Positions 38,101 through 49,456 of a stretch of 64,000 nt of DNA are shown piece by piece. The first letter of the stretch is position 1. Each line of letters opens with the position of its first letter. Origin of the DNA: Eimeria necatrix (Eukaryota; Apicomplexa; Conoidasida; Eucoccidiorida; Eimeriidae); assembly GCF_000499385.1 (NCBI RefSeq), contig NW_013654796.1, forward strand, positions 62,798-126,797. Direction: 5' to 3'. The translations under genes were made by a program, and so were the position numbers. The notes beneath the pieces were generated by a model. That model was given only the letters and a program-made list of their open reading frames with translations, ran no database searches and had not been told where the DNA came from.

Positions 38101-41100
38101 GGCACTTCACGCCGTGAATTGCGTATACATTGAATTACTAAGACACCAAAGACTGAGCTGCCAACGCATAAGAGTTTAGCGTTCACTAGGATGTTATGGT
38201 TTTTAATGCGCTCCGAGGTATGAAATTTTGGCCCAAGGTTTGGTGGTTTGTCTGCAGGTAAAAGAGCAAGAGCTGGAGGCTGCAGGGAGCTTGCTGCCAA
38301 ATTGTGTGGTTGTACGGCTATGCGTTCCCATTGAAGGGGCGGCTCCAAGTGGGACCCCTTCAAGGGTCGCTACGGGTTTCTATTTGCAGATCCCTCTGGA
38401 CGCTTCTGCTGCGTCATCACTTGAGAGCTGCCTTAAAGCATCCTTAGGTGCGGACTCTATACAAGGAAACCCACAGAAAGAAACATCGAGGGATGAGGCA
38501 CTAACAATGCACATCTTGTGTCCTCCAGGATCTCCGTACCCCTTGGAACCCCCTGTTGTGTGGATCTCCTCGGGTGGAGCCATGGGGTCTGATACAATAG
38601 AAAACCAAATGCCACCCTTTGGTGAAGGCGTTGGAGCCATCCTATGTGGCGCATTCGCCGCACATAATGCACTGCGCCTCTCACGCCCTCTGCAGCAATT
38701 GTCCGAGTACATCTCATCTCAGGCAGCTTCCAACGCGGACTCTAATGTTTCCAAGTTCTCTTGTGCCCCCCAGCTTCTCAGTGTACTGTCTTCACCTGTT
38801 TGCGAGACTTCAATCTCCGACGTGGCAGGACTGCTCCTGGCGTCCTGGCAGATGGAGGCCCAGCTTGATGAGCTTATTTCCAAGGATCCTGAAGGTCCCC
38901 GTGGAATGTTTGCAAGATGGGTGGCAATCTCTACAGGGGCAGTAAAAACAGCTCCTGCATCGCCGGCACCGAGTGGGCCACCAAGAAGAGGGGCCAATGC
39001 AGCAGCAGAAAAGAACTCTGTAGAAGAGAAAACAGCAGAAAAGAACGCGGCAGAACAACAGAAAATGCAGCAGTATGATGCAGGCTCAGAAAGCCGAACC
39101 TCTCGTGCTCCTGCCGGGGGTCCCACTGAAAGGGGGAAAAGAGAAGATGGAAATGTTGGGGCTCATTCAGCGGGCCCCTTAATGAGTTCTTCGAGGCATT
39201 CCACTCTAAGCCGAACCGGAGGAAGACTCACAGGAGGAGAGGCGGAGGTCTGCAAGACCATCATTGACGGAGTGAAGACAGCAGCGTCTGCTGAGGCCCT
39301 GGGGCTTCCCGTGCGACAACACTTTGACTCCGTCATGGAATTTATGGCAAACCCACGTAAAAGGGTACTTGTTGTTCAGGGAGAGACAGGGTAAACATTT
39401 GGGCGAAAATTTGAAGGGTTTTGGCTGTTGGGTCTGTGTTATAACATTGTGTCTCTGCCAGCACCTCCTTGTTATCTTTTCTGTGGCCTCGTCGACTGCT
39501 TCCGTTATACGTTTGCATGAATACTGTCGTTACATGTGTAACCTTTCCACGCTTCTCTGTCTTTCTATGCCTACGCATCTATTTTTCTGCTTCTGGACCC
39601 TAGGCGCAAAATCTTTCTTTTCGCCCGTTTGACTCACCCCTTTAGGTTCAGCTGCTGCATTTTCTGATTGCTCTATTGCCCCACTGCAGCTAATCGTGGC
39701 GCAGTGCTACTATGCACACTTGTTGCTGCTATTGGTTGTCACTGCAGCTCCGGAAAAACAACTCAGCTGCCTCGGATGCTGCTGGAAGCAGCAGCGCATC
39801 TTGCACTGCAACAGCAGAGCAATGAGAGCAACATCATGGGCAACGACAAAGAACATTTTCCTGCTTACATTGTCTGCACACAGCCTCGCCGTCTTGCTGC
39901 GGTGTCTGTAGCTAGCCGTGTGGCCACTGAAATGGGAGCTCCTGTTGGCGGCCTTGTTGGGTACCAAGTGCGTCTCGAGTCCCGTGTAACAAAACATACA
40001 CGGCTGCTTTTCTGCACTCATGGAGTCCTTCTACGACAGCTCCTGAGCAGCGAGTAAGGAGGTTTTTTGAAAGTTTTAGACACTCTCAGGACAGCTTAGG
40101 ATGAAGCTCGTTGTGCATTGCCGAAGCGAAGTACAGAGAATGTGCGTGACCCTGAGCTGAGCAACGTGTTTTCCCACTCGTGGTGATTGCAGTCGTAGAT
40201 GAAAGACACCCTCTGCATTGCCGTAAATACCTTATTCGCTTTGGTTCTCACGCAGACAAGTACGTGGAGCGTAGTAGTGGCATGTATACTTATTTATTCT
40301 TTGGTATGTTTAATCGTTTATGCGCAACTGCTGTGGCTGATACTTGTACCATCCATGTGCATTTCCATAGCCGCACACGTGTGCGTGGACATATGTAGAA
40401 AAGCAAAATGTTGGCTACGTGAATGGCTGTCAGTCTACACTTTATGGCCTTCTGTTTGAAAGCTACCCCCCAGCTGTGGCATGCGCGATTCCTCACTTTT
40501 AACGCGTCAGCGTGTTACCAGTGCCAAGCGGTTCAGGAGAACGTTTCATAAGCATTTCAGTCCTTTTCGTGTGTGGCTGTATACGAACAACGTTAGTTGG
40601 TGTGCCAGTGTATGAGTTCTCCAGCATACTCGTTGGAAAATTCATGTAGAATTTTCCAGCGAATGCGCTGGAAAACGCATCTACGTACTTCCTGTGTGTC
40701 TGAACGTGTGTGCGAGTCATTAAATGGAGATTTTGTCTTTTGGCGATGCAGATAGCACATATGTGCATACGTGCACGCATTTGTTAGTGAGCATACATTA
40801 TGCATTCGTGCAAGCTTGGGTGCTTTTGGACTAGAGCGTTCACACTTATTCAGGTTCAGCTTTTTCTTGTTTCCATATGGCGGTAGCGAATGCCACTCTA
40901 CAGTTCCAAAAAAATATTTCTAGAGATGCACATGCACATAGGCATACATAGAGACAGGCAAGGCCCCGCCAACACAGAGACAAAGCCAGAGAGACACAAC
41001 TTGAATATTCAGGTCTCCCTTTGCTCAGAATGTCTTCATTCACGCATATACACATATAGTTGTGTTCGTTTTGCAGCGCTCTTGATAAATTCTCCGTGGT

Positions 41101-44100
41101 GGTGGTGGACGAGGTGCATGAGCGGTGCACGGAGGTGGATATGCTTCTGCTGGTCCTCGCTAAGGCATTGGCATCAAACAAACACAATGTAACTCATTCA
41201 CACATCATCACTATCACACCACGGAGGCGTCTGTTCAGCCCGCACACACAACACCCGGGGCATTATCTGACAGTTTGAAGAGTAGATATGCCAAGACATC
41301 AAGAAATTTAGGAGACACGCTCCTAGGCAAGAAAAAAGGAATAGTAGAGGAGGGGAGACCAACTGTGTTGACGGAGTACAACAGGGAAATAAGGAGAGAC
41401 CGGAAATAGTGGGGTAGATGAAAGGGGAACGAGGAGGCATTTTTCTGTTCAGTATCACCACAAATCAAGTGATTTGGCGAGAATCACATCTCCCCTGGCA
41501 AAGCTACCATATTGCTGTTGGGTTTATCTGCAGCTAAAGGTGGTTGTGATGAGCGCCTCCCTAGCTGTGGAGCACTTCGCTTCATACTTTCTCCCTGAGC
41601 GACTCACGACGCTCCAAGGCTCTTGTAGCACTGGCGGCATCACCCAGCCGCAGGAGCACTGCCAGAGGCAGAACCGGCGGCCACGGGCTGAGATGGACAG
41701 AAGTGATAGCAGCGTGGACGTCCTCAAGGTTCCAGGAAAGACCTTTCCAGTTTCTGTTCACTACCTTGACGAAGTCTTACGAATGTGTGATCCTTCTTCG
41801 CTCCCTGCTGCGTATCAGAGCGCATCAGCAATAGCAGCAGCAGTGGAAGCTCGGTACAAAGGAGGGAGACCCACCGCGGCAAAGACTGAGTGGCGTGAGC
41901 AGCAGCAAGACACTTTCTCCCCAACGCCAACTATGGCTGAAAATGCAGCAGCCACAGCGGCAGGAACCCCTGTGGGGTCGCTTCCTCAACTGCCTCAGTT
42001 GGTTGCAGCAGTTGTTCGTCACGTACACCTGACGGGGACTCCGTGTGCCAAATCATCTACAGAAGGCACCAGGGGTTCGCGAAGAGGTAAACACGGGCAG
42101 CAACACCAGCAACAAGCGAGAGGAACAGCTATAATTGTTTTCTGCAGCGGTGTCGGCGAGGTTTCTGCTGTATGCCGGGCAGTTGAGGAGTTACAAATGG
42201 ACTTATGGGTGTTACCATGTCATGCGTCGCTGCATCCGAAACAACAGCAGAAGGTGATGTCTAATTGCTGTAGCCGTCACTGTTGCAGCTGGTGTTAGAC
42301 GCGCAGCATGTCCCAACTCCGTGTACAGCCGGTTTTTGTTGAGAAGAGTCTTTTGTGCAGAGCCATGTAGTGTAGGATTGAGCCTGTTTTCTGGGCGATT
42401 ATTTTAGGTGTTTGCTGCTCCCCCATCTGGCTGGAGGAAAGTGGTGGTCGCAACAAATATTGCCGAAACCTCCATCACTATAAGTGTAAGCGGCAGACTC
42501 TACTCCCTGAGACTCGGTGCAGCGTAAGTAGATCAAGCGCCTTTTTGTGCTGCCAGTCGAGTATGAAATAGTTCTTCTGCAGTTTGTTGGTGGAGTAGCT
42601 GGGGATGCGATTGTGGAGTGTGCAATGTACATATCAGGATGTAGGATACGTGATTGACTGCGGAACACACAAAGTCCTGCGATATGACCCGTCTAAGAGA
42701 AGCAGCAGACTTCAAGAGGAGCTCATCACCAAAGCCAATGCACAGCAGAGAAGAGGACGAGCCGGGAGAGTTTCAGAGGGCTGCTGCCTCCGGCTATACC
42801 AGAAAGACGAGTTTGCAAACATGGCGACGTCAGCAACCCTTGAATGCAGAACCTAAATTTGAAGCTCAATTCCCATTTAAGCACAAACCCTGCAGATGTT
42901 GGAGGAAATGACAGGCTACACGAAGAAGAGCCGAAGGGCCTGCAAAAGAGGACAGATAGCTAATAGAATTAGCTAGGGAGCGCTCTCCCCTACGCCAAAG
43001 CTCGCAGATATCAACTAAAACAACTCATTATGTGTCTGTTTCTTGTTGGGTTGCTGCTTGTGCTGCTATTGCTGCAGGGTGGAAACCCCGGAGTTGCACC
43101 GCCAGGCTCTGGACAACGTTTGTCTACAGCTGAAGGTGAGCACACAGCAACATAGTACAAATAAACGTATTTGTGGCATTCTGATTATATACCGATCCGA
43201 TGTCTCCCTGCGCTGTTTAGTCCATATTTTCCTCGATTTGCATTGCAATCTATACACGCTTCATTACGAAGTCATTAAAGCATTTGCACAAGTGGAAAAG
43301 ATTCTTGCCTTGCCTACTGGCTGTTCTCCCGTCCCAAGCATGCCTTCAACACCGTCTGGGTGCATATGCTGTCACCGCTGCTGTTCCTGCGGCTGCTACT
43401 GTTGCTTGGCGTGTGGCTGGGGCCGCCTCAGGCAATCTTCCCTAAAGAGCCTTTGCACAGCTTGTTCAGTCAGTGCCTCGACCCTCCAGCGCAGGAGCAC
43501 ATTGATGCCTCAATCAGGTCCGCAGCAGTCTCAGTAGCAGCAGCAGAGGTACAATTTGTGTCAAAGGAATTCATCTTTTTGCCCAATAGCAGGATCTGGC
43601 TCCCTTAGTGCTACTGTTTCTGCTAATGCTTTTGGCGCTGCAGACATCTGGAACACTTGGGTGCGCTCGAGTGTGTCGGGCATGATCTTGGAGAGTCTTT
43701 GACCCCTTTGGGTCTCTACCTCTCGCGCTTCCCCATGAGCATATCGTTTGCGAAAATGTTAATCTTTGCTGCGCCTTTGGGTTGTCTCGAAGAAACTCTT
43801 GCGCTCTGTTCTCTTATGGCTGCCGACTCTGAGTTGTATCTTCCCGGAGCGGAAGCAGCAGCTGAGAGACAAAAGGTTGGGTTGCCACTGAATAGATTGC
43901 GTGCAGTGCTGTGTATGCACGCGTGCATGGGCACACTTCAGATACTTGTGCTGCTGTTGGCCACTACAAGTCCCATGAAAGAAGAAAGGGCTGATCTTGG
44001 TTGTTGCTGTGCTTGTCTCCATCGTTAATTTTTCCTTTGGCATATCATGCTCTCTGATGTAGCCTGCATTCTTGCCTGTCTCTCTGTGCGCCTGGCTGTT

Positions 44101-46132
44101 TCTGTTGCCTTCTGTCCACGTACAACGCTGTGTACATTTCATGCCTCGCTCCCTTTGACCGTATCAGTATTTCTGTTCATTTTTGGATCATGTGGTAATG
44201 CACGCGTGTCACGATTGTTTGCGGGTTGTGCTTTGTGGGCTTAGTACTTCGCACGCAGTCAGTCGGACTTCGTGAGCAGCCTACGGGTGTTTGCTGGCTG
44301 GGAGTCAGCCGTCTCTTCTGGCCGATCGGCCGAGGACTCCTTTTGTCTCCGTTTCGGGGTAAATGCGAGCACTTGCAGAGCAGCAGAGGCCTTAAGAAAA
44401 AGGTTCAGGAGAGTTGCCAGAGAAGCAGGACTCATGGTGATGATGCCACCAGAGACAGACAGCCAAGCACAGCCCAACGGTATGTCCGGTGAGACATGCA
44501 ACAGGCACTGTGTACAGGCGCTCATTTCTGTACGTGTACGCTAGGAGGCTCGCCCACTTATTTCTTCGCGCGCTTTTGTGACACACCTGACAGGACCAGC
44601 TGTACATGAGCTTGTGAATACTTCACACACACTTTGTGTATTTTCGCAGCCCGATCCGGCAAAAGGGGTTCTCCTGCAACAACAGCGAGCCCCAGTCGCA
44701 GCGGCAGCAGCAGCAATGCAGGTGATTGCGCAAGCGACAGCGGCGAGGAGGACGTGACGTTGCGGGTGGAGGAAGTTTCTCCTGTTGCATCTCGAGGGCC
44801 TGTAAGCGTCGACTCTAAGAACAAGACCAAAGACAGCGTGAGGAGCATCTACTGGTACATAAAGGCTTGCGTCGTAGCGGGTCTATACCCCCAAGTTGCC
44901 ACCATCCAAGCCCCACGGACGTACACAGTAGGCCTCGAACACCAAAACCCGGAATCTGCTTTTAAAATATATGTGTTAAAAAATCGCTCTCCTTGTGTGA
45001 ATGCTGCTTTATGTTACACACGCAGTCAAAGCCCTTACCACCGGCTGTCGGCGTTGCGACAGTTTCGACTACTGTTGCTGCTGCTGTTGCTGCTGCAGAC
45101 AGTGGGCTCAGGTACACTTGAGAAGGCACCTGAAGCGTGGCAAATGAAGTTTTTCACTCGCGTTGATGCGGATACGAACTCTCCGCAAGAAGACAAAAAA
45201 TCCCCAAGGCAGAAACTCCAACGGTAGGGCCCGCGGCTCAAAATTAGCATTTCTCCTTCTGGGTGTCAATGCCTTAACGATGCAACCTGACATTTTGAGT
45301 TTACCCTGCCTGTGTAGCCATTCACGGTTAGACTTGAAACCACTGCATCCTGTGGCTTTCAATGCTTGGTCGCTTGCGATGGCACTCAAGTCTGTGGATG
45401 CGCGTAGGTGCTTTGTCTCTTAGGGTATTCATACACCCGACTTCGGTGAACTTTAAGTCCTGCGACTTCGACACCCAGTGGGTGGCGTTTAGTGAGAAGT
45501 TGCAAACCACCAAAGTATTTATCAAGGACGTATCTACTGTTTCCGTCTTCGCGCTTTTGCTTCTTTCCTGTAAGGCCCTCTTCTGCAGCGGCTATCGCTG
45601 CTACCGCTTTTGCTAGTAATGTTCTGTTTTTCATCTTGGACGTGCGCGTTGTGCCTCTTGACAGTTTCTGATCTGACGTGTGAACAGTTTCATGTGTGTC
45701 GTCGCATGGAATATGCTCTTCCTGGCTTTGGCTTTAGGACTGGCATTCGGGCCCTAATTTTCTGTGGGCGCAGGCTGCGAGCTGGTCCCCGCTCAAGGTG
45801 AAGGCGCTCTGTGGCTGGACGGGTGGCTGCAGCTGCGCTGCCCAGGTTTGATATGCAGCTACGTGAAGCATCTAAAGGGCCTTTTTCACGCTTTTCTCAA
45901 TGAGTTTTACTCCCTGTCAGCCTTTGGACTGACACGGAAAAGCCCCCAGGTGGCAAATCAGCAAGTGCAGCAAGAGGCCCTGGACTATGACGCGATTGCT
46001 ATTGAACAAGAAGCAGCAGCGCCAAATAAAGCCAAATTTGCATTCTTTGGGGCTCGTGCTGCTCAGCAAAGGAGACTGGACCTCACAGCCCTTGTCAAGA
46101 GACTCGTGGAGCTCGAGGGACACCTCATCTAA
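35144..46132 (+). CDS. DEAH/RHA-type RNA helicase, DHX57/DHX29 group
   Basis: ATP-dependent RNA helicase, probably acting on structured RNA or ribosomes. Nineteen phase-consistent exons: 35144-35163, 35254-35332, 35544-35633, 35802-35905, 36396-38070, 38258-39390, 39748-40053, 41077-41188, 41534-42253, 42408-42485, 42638-42828, 43078-43135, 43432-43517, 43644-43875, 44245-44479, 44650-44927, 45099-45223, 45424-45569 and 45774-46132; about 2008 residues. The N-terminus has LPKEILHNHCQK and FFKTECILSNPKD as in DHX29/57, then a long Gln/Ala-rich stretch. Exon 6 carries an RWD-like region (QELEAAGSLLP, PPGSPYPLEPP). Helicase motifs are GETGSGKT (split by intron 6), DEVH, MSAS (the usual SAT is altered), ATNIAETSITI and QRRGRAGR. 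HA2 and OB-fold parts follow (LTPLGLYLSRFP; FIHPTSVNF). The first two exons are the least certain. Intron 4 holds a second AT-rich insert. Confidence 0.9.
36005..36240. other. AT-rich island in helicase intron 4, candidate apicoplast DNA insert
   Basis: An AT-rich block begins right after a telomere-like AAACCCTAAC unit (36009-36020). Read on +, it encodes a peptide beginning LKGFKCTLSGRVNGAQMAKK, which resembles the C-terminal domain of plastid ribosomal protein S3. In-frame TAA codons follow (for example just after NIGKF), so it would be a decayed copy. It lies wholly inside the intron 35906-36395. Confidence 0.5.
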
Positions 46133-47525
46133 TGAAATTTCAAGTTTATTTGTGTGTGCACACCTCGGCGTGTCTCTACACCCCGACTTCCATGTGTGTT
46201 TTTAAGTTTCAGGGTGGGCATACGCAGGCGATGCTTCAACTGGCAGCAGCCATAAGGCATTGGCTTACGGGTGGAAAACTCCACTCTAGCTGCCGTGCTT
46301 GAATCCCATGTTAGAATCTTCGTACCCTGAACTTTTAAGTGGGTGCCTAATTTGGGGCCTAATGGAGTCGCTACAATTTGCGGTTTTTGCATACTTATGA
46401 GTTAAGAATCGACGAGGTTTCACTGTGATGACTGAGTCTAGTCCTTATTTGGTTTGGGAGTGGCTCAAGCTTAATCTTCAGTCAGGAACTATTGAAGTTT
46501 CCAGGATTAGTTGAGGCCACGCTATCAGGGAGGACCGGCTAGCAAGTCGACAGAGCAAGAACGCCACACCCAGAGCATGTAACCTAAAAGAGATCCCAGC
46601 CTTAAAGAAGATAAGCCACGTTTGGAATAAGCTTACTAGTTAAATGGGAACGCTTACAAGCTAACAAAAAACCTCCACTAAAACAGGATTGCCCGCAGAG
46701 GCGGCAACGTATTACACAGGTGGTGCCCGTGGACGCGGCGTCGATTTCATGTGGCAGAAACAGGCGCCTCTGAAGTACAAATGCAGAAGCTACAGGACTT
46801 TAAGTAGCTTTGACAAACACTTGGGCAAGAACAGAGACACTGGCTACGAAAATTCCTGAAGGGGAGACGAACGATACTAGCAGCGCCGCGTAGCTCGACA
46901 TGTCATATACGGGAAAATGCAGGTGCATACTATCTTTGAACTTCTCTTACTGGCTCACCTTCGGTACTTTGTCACGGCAGGAGCTTCGCCATGAGGCATA
47001 AAGGTATGCTCGTGTGAGAAACCAGTCCCTATCACGAGCTTTAGAGTTGAAAGTGTTGTATACTTTCAGTATTGGGATCAACGCACTGGGGGTTTCGGGT
47101 CCTACGCTCGAAATGTTGGAGGGTTTGAAACACTGGGCGCTGTCCTGGCAAGTGCTGCGAAATCGATTGTGGAAACACTTGACATGCAGTCCTGTTCTAA
47201 GACTTGCCTTGAATCCTGAATCATAGTGATTTGAGGCTCTTGCAAAAATTAAATGTTTTCACCTACGTTGTTAATTGTACAGTTTCATTGAAGGTTAATA
47301 GTGGCCGCCTACCGGGGCCCCCCAAGGGCAGCAGGTTCCAAGCCCTAATATCCAGACCCTGCTCACTGGAATTATCCACTCTACAGGTTCATATTGACTC
47401 TTTTCTTCAACCTTCTTGGCTCCTCTGCGTCATGTGGCTCCGGAGGAGAGTGCATTGAGAAGCTATCAACTGGGGGGCCGAAGATATGAACCAACAGAAG
47501 TCTTGCTCTAAGCCACTCTACGAAA
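46133..47525. other. Intergenic, helicase to DTD
   Basis: About 1.4 kb between two genes on the same strand, with only short frames that have no domain. It presumably contains the helicase 3' UTR and the DTD promoter. Confidence 0.5.
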
Positions 47526-49109
47526 ATGAAATTAGTTCTCCAACGAGTCGAAGGAGCAGCAGTGAAGGTGGCAGAGACTGGAGAAGAAGTTGCAAGGATT
47601 GGCAAGGGCCTCATATGTCTCCTCGGCATTGGCAAACACGACCACAAGTACGCCGTAGACCCACGCATGTACCAACTGACCCCCATAAACTGGTCAGCTC
47701 CTGAAGAGCTGCAATATTGTCTGTGCAAAAGTCCTAAGCACTGGGACCGCATTTGAGGCATCTGTAGGGTGTGGATCTGGTATAGGGCCGACGTGGACTA
47801 TGGCGTGAAGAAGTGCCTAGGAACGAGGTTGTGGGGTACGGTTTCAGTTTCACCTATCCCGAGTTTCCGTGCTTTTTTTAAATTACTTCAGCTCGCCTGT
47901 CATGTGGCTTATATGTTTGTTTCTCTCAAATGCTCGCCAACACCGTGCATCCAACTCCCGCACTCAATACTCTCTTGCAATCACAACACACACACGCACA
48001 TAATAAGCGTGCGCAGCCCGGTTACAAGCACCAAGGCTCAGAACCATGTGCCGGGCAGTCCCAACCTCTGCCATTGTTGCCTTCAGAGGATTCATCTGGC
48101 AAGCCTTGGCAGAAGAGTGTTGTTGATATGGGCTACGGTAAACCGTAAACCCTTATTCCTCGACCCTAGGCATCGAAGCAACGCACCAACCAGTTGTTCA
48201 GTTCGTTGGCTTACTGCAGCTTTACAGCAGCTGCAATGCCTTAAGTCCGAGCCATTTTGTGTTCTTGGTGTTCTCCAGAATTGCTGTTAGTTTCCAACTT
48301 CACTCTTCAGGCCCAAACGAAAAAAGGGTTCCAGCCGGATTTCTCCGCTGGTGAGTTATAGGGCTGCTGTTCACAAGAAAGTGCCTTTGCATGCCTCCCC
48401 ACGCCTCCATCATCGTGAGTTTCGGGGCTTGGAAGTAATAGTGGCTGCCTTAAAATGTTGCCGCCACATCCACAACTACTAGTACTTCTATGTAAAGCTG
48501 AGTAGATGAGGGCTCATGGTTGTTGGTGCAGCAATGCCTCCGGATAAAGCGCGCCCAGTGTATGAGTCTTTTTTAGAAAGTCTTCGCAAGGGCTACGAAC
48601 CAAGTAAAATTCAGTGCGGACAATTCCAGACTCGCATGCGTGAGCCGAAGGCCCAGAAATAAGCTCTTAAGGGGGAAGCTGCAGCTAAAGAACCCACTGG
48701 CGCCTGCGTTCATAGTTTGTTTGCTCCTGTGCCTGTTTTGGTCGCTTGCGTATCTGTCCCTGTAATTCTTTTTCTGTCGTCAGTATCTCAACTGAACTAC
48801 TCTGTTTGCTTCTGCCGTTGCCTATTTGCGTCTGCACGCATTTGTCAGCCGCATGTCTCTCTCACTTCTTCATTGGTGCTTTAACTGTGTGCCTTTCTCC
48901 TGCCTCTGTCTCTTTTCATTCTGTGTTCGACCACAGGAGTAGAGATACACAACGACGGGCCTGTCACCCTCACAGTTGACACTCAGACCCTGCAGCTTAA
49001 CAGGGGACCAGCACCTACATCGCCTACCTCCCCTCCAAACCAAAAGCAAGATAAGGCGAAGCGAACAGACTCCGACCCCACCGTTAATGAGGCCAATGGG
49101 AATTGCTGA
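47526..49109 (+). CDS. DTD1: D-aminoacyl-tRNA deacylase
   Basis: Remov es D-amino acids (and misloaded Gly) from tRNAs. Six exons agree in phase: 47526-47647, 47786-47835, 48087-48137, 48279-48350, 48532-48639 and 48937-49109; 191 residues. The start MKLVLQRVEGAAVKV is typical. ICLLGI, then KCLGTRLWEDSSGKPWQKSV, LLLVSNFTLQ, KKGFQPDFSAAMP, QTRM and the active-site Gly-cisPro motif NDGPVT follow in family order. The usual SQFTL reads SNFTL. A hydrophilic tail of about 35 residues ends the protein, as in many eukaryotic DTDs. No targeting peptide is visible, so it is probably cytosolic. It converges on the ClpP gene. Confidence 0.93.
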
Positions 49110-49456
49110 GCTATTCATTCACCTCGATTTCTCACATTTTCTTTACAGTTGAGCCACACAACACCAACCATACCGCCAACTGCGTCCGGCCTGTCCAAGC
49201 ATCTACGAGGTCCAAATCAAACGAAAGAACTTTGAGACGTTCACTTGCCTTGGGAAGCTTTTACGATAGGATGTTTTAGCTAAGAGCCCTTTTAAAAGCC
49301 GCTCATAGGGCGTGTAAAAGGGCTTTACACCACCATTTGTTAGTTGGGCTTTCCATTTTTGTCTTGAGGGCTTGTCTACTGCTGGGGGGCACTCTTTTGA
49401 TTAATCGCCTTCTTTCCTCCCGTATGGCCCCCCTACTGCTGAGCGCAAGAACTCCC
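49110..49456. other. Short convergent spacer (DTD / ClpP)
   Basis: 347 bases between two stop codons on opposite strands; it should hold both 3' UTRs. Nothing else is recognised. Confidence 0.5.
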
